Positions 9,735 to 20,928 of a stretch of 64,000 bases of DNA are shown here, piece after piece. The position numbers were made by a program, and so were the translations under genes. Under the pieces are notes generated by a model. That model was not told the DNA's origin. It made no database searches and saw only the letters and a list, made by a program, of their open reading frames with translations. Numbering within the stretch: the stretch's first letter is position 1; each line of letters opens with the position of its first letter. The stretch is from Phytoseiulus persimilis (Eukaryota; Arthropoda; Arachnida; Mesostigmata; Phytoseiidae): contig CM075102.1 in NCBI GenBank assembly GCA_037576195.1, positions 1 through 64,000 on the forward strand. Direction: 5' to 3'.

Positions 9735-10374
9735 TCATAACTCGTCCTTGGGAGTGACCGTCGAGTATCTTCCGAGATAGGGCTTGCTCTCTATCGTCAT
9801 CTTCTGGAAGCCTCCTTGGTGGACGAGGAAATCCTTTGCCTCCCAAGCTTGAGAGCCGTCCATGAACATGAAGATGAACCGCTCGTCGGATACGAGGTAT
9901 CTCTCAACCTAGATGTGGTTATTGTGGAGAGCGGTCTGCCATAGTGACGATAGTTCCTCTGTGCGTTCTTTCGTCGTCGGTAGCGTGACAGAGCAGAATG
10001 CCATGAGGGTCTGACCTGCTCGAAGAAGAAGGTTTCATTCTTAAGAACTGAATTCATCGACGGAAATCACGAATCTCCGCCGGGATACAAACCTTTTTTG
10101 CTCGTTTGGAGCATCACGTCGGGGTTCTCAGTGACGAATAGACCCATGTTGATCACCGGCGGTGGCCTCTTGTGGTCCGGGAGTTCGTCGACAGGCACCT
10201 CGTCATCCTCGTCCCACTGCTCCAGGAGTCTCTCTACGTCGGTGTCCGTGAAGTATATGGGGTATTTTTCGCCCAATCTGGTTTCTCAGCCGCTCTCTTG
10301 CATCGTATGACTCCGACTGTAACCGTGAGAAACAGCAAGAGACGCAGCACGTTGCTCCGAGTCGAGGCTTCCAT
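9735..10374 (-). pseudogene. MESD/Boca (LDL-receptor-family chaperone) gene copy, apparently disabled
   Basis: MESD is an ER chaperone that folds LDL-receptor-family YWTD/EGF modules. The ATG at 10374 opens a signal peptide (hydrophobic core LRLLLFLTVTVGV), then KPDWAK, then TDTDVERLLEQWDEDDE, LPDHKRP, SKKG, and in exon 2 TLMAFCSVTLP, ERTEELSSLWQTALHNN, FIFMFMDGSQAWE and a C-terminal KDEL just before TGA (9735-9737). These follow known MESD block by block. Exons 10374-10093 and 10015-9735 flank a GT-AG intron. Their total, 563 bases, is one short of 188 codons, matching an inferred 1-bp loss in the T run at 10264-10268. In addition exon 2 has an in-frame TAG at 9909-9911 where the family has a residue. 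The intron argues against a processed retrocopy. A real gene with consensus errors or a decayed duplicate are both possible. Confidence 0.85.
10016..10092 (-). other. 77-bp GT-AG intron in the MESD copy
   Basis: The donor is AAAAAAG|GTTTGT and the acceptor is a pyrimidine-rich TTCTTCTTCGAGCAG. Splicing restores a conserved lysine-lysine-glycine junction (phase 1), which is where MESD continues with TLM. Confidence 0.75.
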
Positions 10375-10800
10375 CTGCGAAATTCGACTTTTTAGAGGGT
10401 AAAGCCGGATAAGGGTTGGTCTTGGGCCCGGTAGGAATTCGGAAACCACCCATATGGGGTAATTGCCTAGGGGAACATTCATCGATGTTCAGTTCACTCC
10501 AATCTTCATTTTTCCATATTCCACTGAGAATAGTCATGACGAAAAAAAGCCTTCGGAAGAAGAGTGTACCAGGGGTGTAAATATGAAACCGCCGTTTTGT
10601 TTCGACATCGCCAGACACCACCGCAGGTGGCGCTCTGTCTAGTGTTCATGTTGAAATATCGGCGCGAGAGCTTGTTTTCACCAAGTGATTAAAAGCTTTT
10701 TTTCCGAACCTCGTCGAAATGTCAAATTCGAGCCGACGAATCGTGATTTGCGGGGAAATCTAGTGTTCTGTTTTCGCCTGAAAAAAAACGGCTGCTGAGT
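10375..10800. other. Unassigned interval upstream of the MESD copy
   Basis: No clear gene was found. Bases 10620-10800 may already belong to the mariner 5' flank, because the transposase frame reads on from them. No inverted terminal repeat partner was found. Confidence 0.3.
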
Positions 10801-11060
10801 CGCATCGGATGCTCGTAGAAGCTCATCGAGACCGCGCTCTGAGTGAGAGACAGTGTCGAGAATGGTTTGCGAAGTTCAAGGCCGGTGATTTCGACATCGA
10901 GAACAAAGCCCGCGGTACACCCCTCAAACAAATCGAAGACGAGGAGCTCGAGGCTTTGTTGGCAGAAGACTGCAAACAGAGTCAAAAAATGTTGGCGGAG
11001 AGGTTTGGAGTGACCCATGAGTGCATATCCATTCGTCTGAAGGGTCTCGGAAAAAGGGCC
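10801..11060 (+). pseudogene. Mariner transposase N-terminal fragment
   Basis: The + strand frame (ATG at 10809) carries the mariner helix-turn-helix region: ALSERQCREWFAKFKAGDF, then KARGTPLKQIEDEEL, then AERFGVTHECISIRLKGLGK. These match the paired-like DNA-binding half of mariner transposases, which recognises the terminal repeats. The catalytic DDE half is absent. At about 11055 the sequence changes into the left arm of a foldback element, so the gene is truncated there. Terminal repeats were not located. Confidence 0.75.
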
Positions 11061-11420
11061 TGCCGGGGTAACATGGGAGGAATCGGCCCCACCAAAAAGA
11101 AACGATTTTTGTAAAGTTAGAATTCTCATATCTCGAGAACCAGTGGAGCTACAGCGCCGATAAAAAAAAAAACGTTGTGGAGCTCTTTTCGAGGGCTATC
11201 GAACGCTGTAGGCAGCGGAAACCACTTTTCTAGTCCAGGAAAATGGAAAAGTTGGTTGGTTTACCCGGAAGGAGAAGGCTGACCACTCTCTCAGATATCG
11301 CTAAAAGTACTCCTATCCATCGTCTACTCGCAGGGCAAGTTCCATCCCGATCCGAGTTTGCGGGGCCGAGATATCAACAGTTGAACATCGGCGATGAAGC
11401 GGTTTTTCCCCAGATCGTTC
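11055..11420 (+). repeat. Left inverted arm of the foldback element
   Basis: It matches 11735-12097 in reverse complement over most of its length. Its outer end begins within the mariner-like coding sequence. Confidence 0.7.
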
Positions 11421-11443
11421 CCGGCATCACCCCTCCAGATTCG

Positions 11444-11665
11444 GATAAGTATGCTCAGATTGGTCCCTGACCATACTGACTCACTGACCATACTTCTGAG
11501 GGTCGATCGGAGTGATTTCAGGACCAATCTGATCAGACTTTTCCAAGTCTGGTAAGGTGATTCTGGGACCAATCTGAGCACACTTTTCCATGTCTGGAAG
11601 GGTGATCCTGGGACCAATCTGAGCATACTTTGACGAGTCTGGGAGGGTCATTTCGATCGATCTGA
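11444..11665 (-). repeat. 45-bp tandem repeat array inside the foldback element
   Basis: About five units carry the core CAGATTGGTCCCAGAATCAC on the - strand and read as 15-residue blocks such as QIGPRITLPD. The same core and period occur at 51330-51750, so both loci share a repeat family. Confidence 0.7.
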
Positions 11666-11734
11666 CCATGATTTCCAGAAAGATGACTTGATTCGATGAC
11701 TTCTATCCATTTTTATGCTGGGTTTCAAGCGAGT

Positions 11735-12097
11735 TCTGGGGGGAAAACCGCTTCATCGCCGATGTTCAACTGTGGATATCTCGGCCCCGCAAACTCGGAT
11801 CGGAATGAAACTTGCCCTGCGAGTAGACGATGGATGGGAGTACTTTTAGCAATATCTGAGAAAGTGGTCAGCCTTCTCCTTCCGGGTAAACCAACCAACT
11901 TTTTCATTTTCCCCGACCAGAAAAGTGGCTTCCGGGACCCGCTGCCTAAAGCGTTCGATAGCCCTTGAGAAGAGCTTCACAACGGTTCTTTCATCGGCGC
12001 TCTAGCTCCACTGGTTCTCGAGATATGAGCATTTTAAGTTCTCAGGAATCGATTTTTTTCGGTGAGGCGCTTATCCCGGCAGGCCCTTTTTCATCTG
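11735..12097 (-). repeat. Right inverted arm of the foldback element
   Basis: This is the reverse complement partner of 11055-11420. The similarity stops near 12097, where an unrelated A-rich stretch begins. Confidence 0.7.
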
Positions 12098-12149
12098 GAA
12101 ATAAAATATCTGTCCAAGTGAAACTCGGAATGATAACTCCAAAGTCATC

Positions 12150-12680
12150 ATGCTAGATAATTTCAACCTCGTGAACCATAACAAGAGAAAACACAGAATT
12201 GGTGGAGTTGCTATTTACGAACGGATAGGAGCACCCACGCAAGCAACTCCCACAATTACACCTGATCTCATTGATAAAGGTCATGGTGACATTCGTGCCT
12301 GTAAGATACTTCTACGTAACCAACTAACCGTCATTGCGACAGTATATATAAATCCGGGAACTTCGTTCGAACTCATTAAGGAATTCCTACTGAAATATGA
12401 CCATGTTCTGTCCCCTGGAGTACAAAACCAGAAAAATCCTCTCATTCTATGCGGTGATTTCAATTAAAACCTGAAAGACCCCCTCAAAGAGGAAAAAATT
12501 ATCGAATTCATGCGAAATCAGTTTGATCTTGAACTATTGACCGATCCTGAGATATCGACAACGCGTGGCCACACATACATCGATATTATATTCTCAAGAG
12601 GCATCCGAGGTTGCTCCTGTGATACACACATAAGCTATTTCAGTCATCATAACCCGGTATTCACTTTCCTGTACTAATTC
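12150..12680 (+). pseudogene. Endonuclease/exonuclease/phosphatase-domain fragment of a LINE or Helentron
   Basis: The + strand frame has GGVAIY, VIATVYINPGTSFE and LILCGDFN, in the order of an EEP (APE-like) endonuclease. An in-frame TAA at 12465-12467 follows the GDFN motif. The same frame continues with NLKDPL, TTRGHTYIDIIFSR and ISYFSHHNPVF, matching the rest of the fold. Such domains open CR1-type LINE ORF2 proteins and also close some Helitron2/Helentron proteins; the SYFSHH-type ending leans towards the latter, but I cannot decide. No RT or helicase follows. Confidence 0.6.
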
Positions 12681-12755
12681 TAACCGATCTTCTAAGCTAT
12701 TTCAGTCATCATAACCCGGTATTCACTTTCCTGGACTTATTCTAACCGATCTCTA
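12632..12755 (+). repeat. 62-bp direct duplication
   Basis: Bases 12632-12693 and 12694-12755 are tandem near-copies (about four differences) covering the last codons of the endonuclease fragment. Confidence 0.9.
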
Positions 12756-12774
12756 ACCTTTACATGACAATTCG

Positions 12775-12957
12775 CCCCCCCCCCCCCCCCAAAATCGTCG
12801 TCTTGTTCATCGTAGCTATTTCAAAACCAATTCACCGTACTATTCAGTTCATTTCTCGACGAATTTCGTCTGTCTGGCGGCTTGACGCTAAGTTGTTCGC
12901 ATTTCTGCGCCCGGTTCAACCCGTGGATGAACCGTTCCTGTTTTTTTTTTAATGGGG
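12775..12957. other. C16 run and short unassigned stretch before the satellite
   Basis: A run of 16 C occupies 12775-12790, and a T-rich tract lies just before the satellite starts. Nothing coding was recognised. Confidence 0.5.
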
Positions 12958-15900
12958 ATCAAAGCCAGACTAATCGACCCCGACGGAAACTCGACCGATC
13001 TTCTAGTTTGACCCCGTAGATCACGCTGGACGATGCTCCAGCGTAATATGAGGACTCAATTTTTTCATCCGAATCAAAGCCAGACTGATCGACCCCGACG
13101 GAAACTCGACCGATCTCCTAGTTTGACCCTGTAAATCACGCTGAAGGATGTTCCAGAGTAATCTGAGAACATTCTTCCCTCATCCGAATCATTTTTAGAC
13201 TGGGCGATTCCGACAGGAACTCGACCCATCCTCTAGTTTGACCCTGCAGATCACGCTGAACGATGCTCCAGCGTAATCTGAGGACCTAATTTTCCCATCC
13301 GAATCAACGCCAGACTGATCGACCCCGACGGAAACTCGACCGATTTTCTAGTTTGACCCTGCATATCACGCTGAACGATGTTCCAGCGTGATCTTGGAAC
13401 ATTGTTCCTTCACCCGAATCAACTTCAGACTGAGCGATCCCCCAGTTTGACCCTAAGGATCACGCTGAACGATGTTCCAGAGTAATCTGAGAACATTGTT
13501 CCCTCATCGGAATCCACTTCAGACTGGGCGATTCCGACGAGAACTCGACCGATCCTCTAATTTGACCGTGCAGATCACGCTGAACGATGCTCCAGCGAAA
13601 TCTGAGGACTCAATTTTTTCATCCGAATCAAAGCCAGACTTATCGACCCCGACGGAAACTCGACCGATCCTCTAGTTTGACCCTGCAGATCACGCTGAAC
13701 GATGTTCCAGAGTAATCTGAGAACATTCTTCCCTCATCCGAATCATTTTTAGACTGGGCGATTCCGACAGGAACTCGACCCATCCTCTAGTTTGACCCTG
13801 CAGATAACGCTGAACGATGCTCCAGCGTAATCTGAGGACCTAATTTTCCCATCCGAATCAACGCCAGACTGATCGACCCCGACGGAAACTCGACCGATCT
13901 TCTAGTTTGACCCTGCATATCACGCTGAACGATGTTCCAGAGTAATCTGAGAACATTGTTCCCTCATCGGAATCCACTTCAGACTGGGCGATTCCGACGA
14001 GAACTCGACCGATCCTCTAATTTGACCGTGCAGATCACGCTGAACGATGCTCCAGCGTAATCTGAGGACTCAATTTTTTCATTCGAATCAAAGCCAGACT
14101 AATCGACCCCGACGGAACCTCGACCGATCCTCTAGTTTGACCCTGCAGATCACGCTGAACGATGTTCCAGAGTAATCTGAGAACATTCTTCCCTCACCGG
14201 AATCATTTTCAGACTGGGCGACTCCGACGGAAACTCGACCGATCCTCTAGTTTGCCCCTTCAGATCACGGTGAACGATGTTCCAGAGTAAGCTGAGAACA
14301 TTCATCCCTCATCGGAATCATTTTCAGACTGGGCGGCTCCGACGGAAACTCGACCGATCTTCTAGTTTGACCCTGCATATCACGCTGAACGATGTTCCAG
14401 CGTGATCTTGGAACATTGTTCCTTCACCCGAATCAACTTCAGACTGAACGATCTTCTAGTTTGACCCTGTAGATCAAGCTGAACGATGTTCCAGCGTGAT
14501 CTGGGAACATTGTCTCTTCATCCGAATCAACTTCAGACTGAGCGATTCCGACGAGAACTCGACCGATCCTCTAATTTGACCGTGCAGATCACGCTGAACG
14601 ATGCTCCAGCTTAATCTGAGGACTCAATTTTTTCATCCGAATCAAAGCCAGACTAATCGACCCCGACGGAAACTCGACCGATCCTCTAGTTTGACCCTGC
14701 AGATCACGCTGAACGATGTTCCAGAGTAATCTGAGAATATTCTTCCCTCACCGGAATCATTTTCAGACTGGGCGACTCCGACGGAAACTCGACCGATCCT
14801 CTAGTTTGCCCCTGCAGATCACGCTGAACGATGTTCCAGAGTAAGCTGAGAACATTCTTCCCTCATTGGAATCATTTTCAGACTGGGCGGCTCCGACGGA
14901 AACTCGACCGATCCTCTAGTTTGACCCTGCAGATCACGCTGAACGATATTCCAGCGTGATCTGGGAACATTGTTCCTTCACCCGAATCAACTTCAGACTG
15001 AACGATTCCGACGAAAACTCGACCGATCCCTCAGTTTGACCCTGTGGATCACGGTGAACGGTGTTCCAGGGTGATCTAAGAACATTGTTCGTTCATCCGA
15101 ATCCATTTCGGACCGGGCGATTCCGACGGGAACTCGAGCGATCTTCTAGTTTGACCCCGTAGATCACGCTGAACGATGCTCCAGCAAAGTCCGAGGACTC
15201 AATTTTTCCATCCGAATCAAAGCCAGACTGATCGACCCCAACGGAAACTCTACCGATCTTCTAGTTTGACCCTGTAGATCACGCTGAACGATGTTGCAGA
15301 GTAATCTGAGAACATTCTTCCCTCATCCGAATCAACGTCGGACTGAGCGATTCCGAGAGAAATCTGGCCGATCCACTAGTTTCACCCCGTGGATCACGCT
15401 GAACGATGCTCCAGCGTAATATGAGAACTTAATTTTTTCATTCGAATCAACGCCAGACTGATCGACCCGACGGAAACTCGACCGATCTTCTAGTTTGACC
15501 CTGTAGATCACGCTGAACGATGTTCCAGAGTAATCTGAGAACATTCTTCCGTCATCCGAATCAACGTCGGACTGAGCGATTCCGAGAGAAATCTGGCCGA
15601 TCCACTAGTTCCATCCCGTGGATCACGCTGAACGATGCTCCAGCGTAATCTGAGAACTTAATTTTTCCATCCGAATCAACGCCAGACTGATCGACCCCGA
15701 CGGAAACTCGACCGATCTTCTAGTTTGACCGTGTAGATCACGCTGAACGATGTTCCAGAGTGATCTGAGAACATTCTTCCGTCATCCGAATCAACGTCGG
15801 ACTTAGCGATTCCGAGAGAAATCTGGCCGATCCTCTAGTTTGACCCTGTCAATTACGCTGAACGATGCTCCAGCATAGTCTGAGGACTTAATTTCTCCAT

Positions 15901-16072
15901 CCGAATCAACGCAAGACCGATCCATTCCGACGGAAACTCGACCGATCCTCTAGTTTGGCCCTGTGGATCACGCTGAACGGTGTTCTAGGGTAATCTGAGA
16001 ACAATGCTCTTTCATCCGAATCAGCTTCAGACTGAATGATTGCGATGGAAACTCGACCGATCCTCTAGTTTG
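12958..16072 (+). repeat. 115-bp satellite array, left part
   Basis: Monomers of about 115 bp recur with the core TCTAGTTTGACCCTG followed by AGATCACGCTGAACGATG. Successive TAGTTTG starts at 13004, 13119, 13234 and 13349 are each 115 apart. About 27 copies are present. Several variant types alternate, distinguished by their middle block (for example CAATTTTTTCATCC versus CATTCTTCCCTCATCC). Many monomers hold a near-perfect 30-bp dyad, for example 14932-14961. Short open frames in the array are incidental. The array is interrupted by a Copia element at 16073. Confidence 0.95.
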
Positions 16073-16375
16073 TGTTGGATATTCGTTCCCTGAAGTCAGT
16101 CGGCAGACACCGATCTGGAAGTTCTCTGGAAGCTGGAAGATCACGGCACGAAATAAACAGACAGAGTTCCGGTTAGGGAATGCGTAGCTCCTCAAGAGCG
16201 AAGCTTCTTTATTGCAGTATTTATACTTGGCGGGAAAGCGTGAGCTGACCGCGGCCAAAGCTAAGTGTCTAAGCCCGGTGGCCTAATCACGCACAGGGCT
16301 TGTCCTTGTCCCCGTTACGGGTGTGAGTAGTTGAGACATGTTTCAGATACTGAAGTGTAACGATATTTCTCAACA
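16073..16375 (-). repeat. 3' LTR of the young Copia element
   Basis: It begins TGTTGGATATTCG and ends TTTCTCAACA, and matches 24242-24544 at 301 of 303 positions. TGTTG at one end and CAACA at the other form the terminal inverted repeat. Confidence 0.95.
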
Positions 16376-19300
16376 CCCTCCCTTAGATGAAACAGTCCCT
16401 TTTTACAACCAGATGATCATGTTTGCAATCAGTGATATTTCACAGGCTTCGGTCAAATCTGGACTCAACTTTCCCATGCAGTTAGTGGAGTTATTAATAC
16501 ACAATGTTCTGTGGAACTCCTAGGTGTACCAGGGTTCTTTCTCACCGTTTGGTACAGGTCGGGGTTGCCCGACTGCTACATAAACACTTCGTAATAGTTC
16601 TCGTTAAACTGTTTGAACTCATTTGACCTGAGGTGCGACAGCAGGGATCCTGAGACGATTGTCGCCATCCTGTGCTTGTCGTCTCTCAAGGTCCTTCCTT
16701 ATTATTGGTTTAGCACCTTGCCGTGTATGGGAAAACCTCGAGTGCTCTGGTTTAGTTCACTTTCACCTTGTTTCAGCTTTGCTGAGGTTCCATTCTTACG
16801 TTGTTCACGTGAAACTTGTTAGTACTTTTTCTGGGGTCTGAACAACACTATGAACCGTTGATGGTTTCTGTTGTTCTGAGATGGCAAGTGAATCCCAAGC
16901 GTGGCGAGGGAGTTGATCCGACCCGTGTGACCATTCAGTCGAGGGGAGGCGCTATCCATAGCTTTTCGAGTTTTCTCCTCCGGGGCGATTTCTCTTCCTA
17001 TTGACAACCAGGAAGATCTCCATCTAGCTCCCACGCATCCAAGCGCTCTTCAGCTTCTTGGCGTGCATACGATTCCAATTAGGGATCAGACACGAACTCG
17101 GCTTTGGGGTATCCATTCAGTCTTTGTGTCCAACTTCGACTGTGATTCCCAACGATATGTTGTTCGCGTGTCATTAGTCCTTTGTTTTCTTGAAGAGGTC
17201 TCTTCTAAAGAAGGACCTTTGGAACTTTCTCGCGATCTAGCTTTCTGAGTTGCATTGCTTCGAAAGCGCATTTGATCGTCACACTTGAGTTTGTTCAAGA
17301 ACCTGCTTTCTTCCACAGCAAATTTGATCTTTCCTGTCTAGCTTGAATTGCTTTCCTTTTTCTTTTCTGACTCCTGTGGGGGTCAAGGAACTCATCATCT
17401 TAGATGTTCTAGCTCATTCCTGTTGTTGTCCTCCGAGGACACAGTCCCCATCCAGACTTTGTCATACCACCAAAGGTATCGTATCTTTCATCTCTCGCAA
17501 CAGCAGACAAGAAGAAAGAACTTGTTCATCGAACCAGCGCTGAGGTAGCTCCTACCAACAGCGGTCGAGTTTCTGATGGGAGTCTGGTCGTGGTGAATGT
17601 TCAGGAATCCCAGCTTGCCGCAAACTACCGGAAGCTGCTCATGGGTCTAATTTTGAGTGATGTGCACAGTGATGTGTCTGGCTTTGTGTCGAGAAGACTC
17701 ACTCAGTTGTACCGCAGGATTCCAACTTGTTTGGGAATTATTCGACACCGTTCAGCGGTTGAGCGTTCAGCAGGGGAAATTTGCTGACAACGATGCTAAG
17801 CTCTTAGCACAGCTCACTCTGTTCGCGAAGTCTGTGGTCCAAACCTCAGTGGTAAAGGAAGTCATTGTAGCATTTGATCAGATGAGAAGGACTGTAGATG
17901 AGCCGAAAAACTTGCTCCGCTTGGCCAAGGAAGAGCAGAAGGGGCTCGATCTACGTCGGGATTACCTTGCTGGTAATATGGTATCAATTTGGTCAGGCTC
18001 GTCATCTTCAGAGCCTCCGTTTCGAGGTGAACACACTTCAACAGAAAATCAACCAACCTCCGACCGAAGTGTCCGCTACAGCTGTGTCATCCAACAGCAC
18101 TGTTACCAACCTCCAGGGGAACATGGTTACGTCAAGGATCCTGAAGCCTCGCTTAAATCGTTCGAATCCAAGATCAAGATACATACTGATCTATTGGATC
18201 TGGAATTCCAACATCGAGGTGCAATTTGTCAGGGAATGAGAGCATATTTCTCACACAACATCACATGCATTGGCAATCTCTCTCATGAGATTGATATCGT
18301 CAAAACCTACCAGGTTTCTTTTGACAACGGCTGTCGGAAGGGTGAGCTCTTCTTCGGATCAGCCTGCCAAAACGAGAGTCCACTCGTCTGTAGAGGATGT
18401 CAGGGCTCGGGATTTTGATCATCCCGTTCAGTCCAACGTTTTCTCTTTAATTCAGGCCTTTGTTGGCCAAGTGGCGGCCATTTTCCCAAGCGAAAATGGG
18501 TGCTGCTCGCCATCTTTGCCGTGCTTTTTATCGGTGAGTCGATTTCTTACCGCTTTTGCCTGTATTGGTTATCAAGCTCTCTTTTTTTTCCTTCTGTGTG
18601 ATGGTGAGTCTTAAAGTTGTCTTGATTGTTTTCAGGAGGAGTCTTATGGTTCATCATTCCAAGTGAGACTGGGGTACCTTTGCTGGTCGCAGTTCCACTG
18701 CAGTCCATTGACCGTCACTCGGTTCTCAAGATCTACCGAACCACTGCTGAGTGGTCTTCTGAGGATGAAGAAAGCTCCACTCCTATATCAACAACGACTC
18801 TCACCATCGGTCCAACTCTTCCAAGCCGACTTATCTCAGCCAGGGCATGTTGGTACTCTCGCGTTGAAATGGGCTGGGAATGCCGCCACCACTTGGGATT
18901 AGAATGCCTGCTCATCGATGGACCCTCTGGGGTTCCATCATACGTTGTATGTTCGTCTTAGGGCAGCATCCAATCCATGTGGTCCAGACGGATACACCCG
19001 TCACTGTAGACGTACTTGATCTTGTCCGTCGCCGTCCGCCTCTAGCGGGCATGGGCAGCTTTGCCAATTTGTTCTCACTCCAAATGTATTTGTTTCCTGG
19101 GCAGTTGTTCTTATTCGAGTGTTACTACATGATCTGGCTTATTTGATCATGGTGCTTTTCTTTTCGGGTCAGAGTGTCATTAGCAATCAGCACTCTCCCT
19201 TTTGAATATGAGGATCCCTGGAATGCTTCTATCATTACTACGGATCAGCATTCTTTGGTTCCGGTCCTGACTCTCATCATGGCTTCCAAGTTTCTATGGT

Positions 19301-20928
19301 GCACTGGAGGCTTTCTTAGTGCCATTGCCATCTTAGGAGTCTCGGGATTCTCTGTCCGAATGCTTCCAAGCAATTCTGGACCTGGATGTCGTAAGCAAGA
19401 TTGGCTCCATCCACCTGCATCGGCAGCTGTGCTTCTGATGCTCAAAGTGTCCAATCTTCGATCATCCGGTGGAAGGGCATAGCCAGGTTTTCATCCTTCC
19501 CGCCATTCATGTATTTCATGATCAGAACACGAGTCATTTTATCTCATCGAGTCGACTCCAGTGTTCGTTCCGAGGGAGGTTACTTTTGAACCAATTCCCA
19601 AATCTTCTTCTGTTTCCCAGAGTGTGGTCTCACCATCACTCACCCCGCTGTTTAGTGCACCGGCCGAAAAGGACTTATTAACAACCCCTGTTCATATCAA
19701 TCCAACTCGTACTTCATGCTTTGTGGCCGCGCCACTCACGAGCGTTCACTTTCCACGTGAGCCCGATTTTCTCCAGATTCATGTCTGAATGGGATAACAT
19801 ACACTCCAGTTCGGAAAGACCAGTTTCTCGAAAGTCATTCACTCGAACTCCAAGCCTCTCAAGAACGACGGGATATCTGCCCGAGATTATCACGAGGATG
19901 TCTCAGTCGATGATCAAACCGATTGTTCTTTTGACATCTACCCTCCCTGACTCAGTACCTTCGTCCCTTTCCTCGGTGTCATTGTCAGGTTAGAGAGCCG
20001 GTGAGATCGCTTAACGGATTCTCACTATGTCTGGTCTAAATCTTTGATTTCCTACTCATTTTGTTTCAACCTTTTCCCACTGCTACTACATTATTTGAGA
20101 CTGCTGTACTTCAGCCGGTCTTAACATCTCATTTGTTTCCCAACTTGTACCAGTCATGATCGTTAGCCCAATTCGTGGCTTCAGCATTCAACAACAACAG
20201 TCATGAGTGGGTCGTGCGAGTTCTTGCTATTGGGACTGAGCCGGACCAGGACGTCGATGAGTCGAAGCCAGCGTCAGTCGGTTCGAGTACCACCTCAGCC
20301 CCTCCGTCCAGCACTTTCTCTCTGTCTTCAAACACAACTGAAGCTTCTGATTCAGCCCTGCCGAGCAGTTCTGGGAGCCTACTGAGACTTCAGCAACACC
20401 ACTCCGGCATCGGATGACGGCACCACAGAACTCAGCGTCACAGACACAGCCACCAGCACTTCGGCTGATGACACCACCACCACCGAGGCACGGTCTAAGA
20501 GCCTTTCCATTTCTACCAGAAGATACAAATGTATCACTTTCGAATACAATCGGATTTACTAGTCAGTGCTGGACAGGAAATGTGTGTTTGTCCACCGATC
20601 TACTGCTTTGAGGCTTGAGCTCCATGTGTTCCGGTATGATGAGACCGAAGAGTTCGCATCACCCTCGGAGCATGCCAAATCTCAGAGATCAAGTACTGAC
20701 CTGGTGAAGTTCTTATGCTTAGGATCAAATCCGATCATCATAGATTCAATTATTTATTTTGTGAATGGGAAGTCTCAATGTCAGCCTCTCATTCATCTTC
20801 TACAGTGGATTGGTCTGGTGACTCGGGTCCCGTCGGGTGTTAACCTACAGAAGGCAGAATTTCACCCATCGCTGGTACTGTCTACGCCGCCCTGATTGAA
20901 TCGAGCAGGTTATGCCTTTTGAGCAGAC
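16376..20928 (+). other. Unrecognised block in the Copia element, with + strand gene-like signals
   Basis: This 4.5 kb lies between the small ORF and the 3' LTR. The + strand, antisense to the element, has many open stretches, the longest 17657-18418. Two candidate GT-AG introns lie at about 18342-18455 (donor GTGAGC) and 18534-18635 (donor GTGAGT, acceptor TTGATTGTTTTCAG). The 78 bases between them encode a lysine/arginine-flanked hydrophobic stretch (KRKWVLLAIFAVLF), so a membrane segment is plausible. No domain family was recognised. It may be a fragment of a host gene captured antisense, or decayed foreign sequence. Confidence 0.35.

Larger units (their letters stand above)
11055..12097. 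mobile_element. Foldback element with ~360-bp inverted arms
   Basis: The segment 11055-11420 is repeated in inverted orientation at about 11735-12097. Shared blocks include AAAAAGGGCCTGCCGGG, CTCATATCTCGAGAACCAGTGG and GTTGGTTTACCCGGAAGGAG. Similar short open frames on opposite strands (11243-11470 and 11725-11907) are a consequence of this symmetry, not two genes. The arms enclose about 315 bp containing a 45-bp tandem repeat. The two arms differ by scattered substitutions and small indels, so the element is not recent. No transposase is encoded inside. Confidence 0.75.

Noticed and set aside
11243-11907. Two related ORFs on opposite strands as a divergent gene pair
   Set aside because: They are the same inverted arm of a foldback element read from both ends.
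12958-16072. CRISPR-like repeat array
   Set aside because: Repeats are head-to-tail 115-bp monomers with no constant-repeat/variable-spacer structure; it is a eukaryotic satellite.
17086-17316. - strand ORF in the Copia cargo
   Set aside because: Charged, low-complexity shadow frame with no domain and no link to the element's genes.
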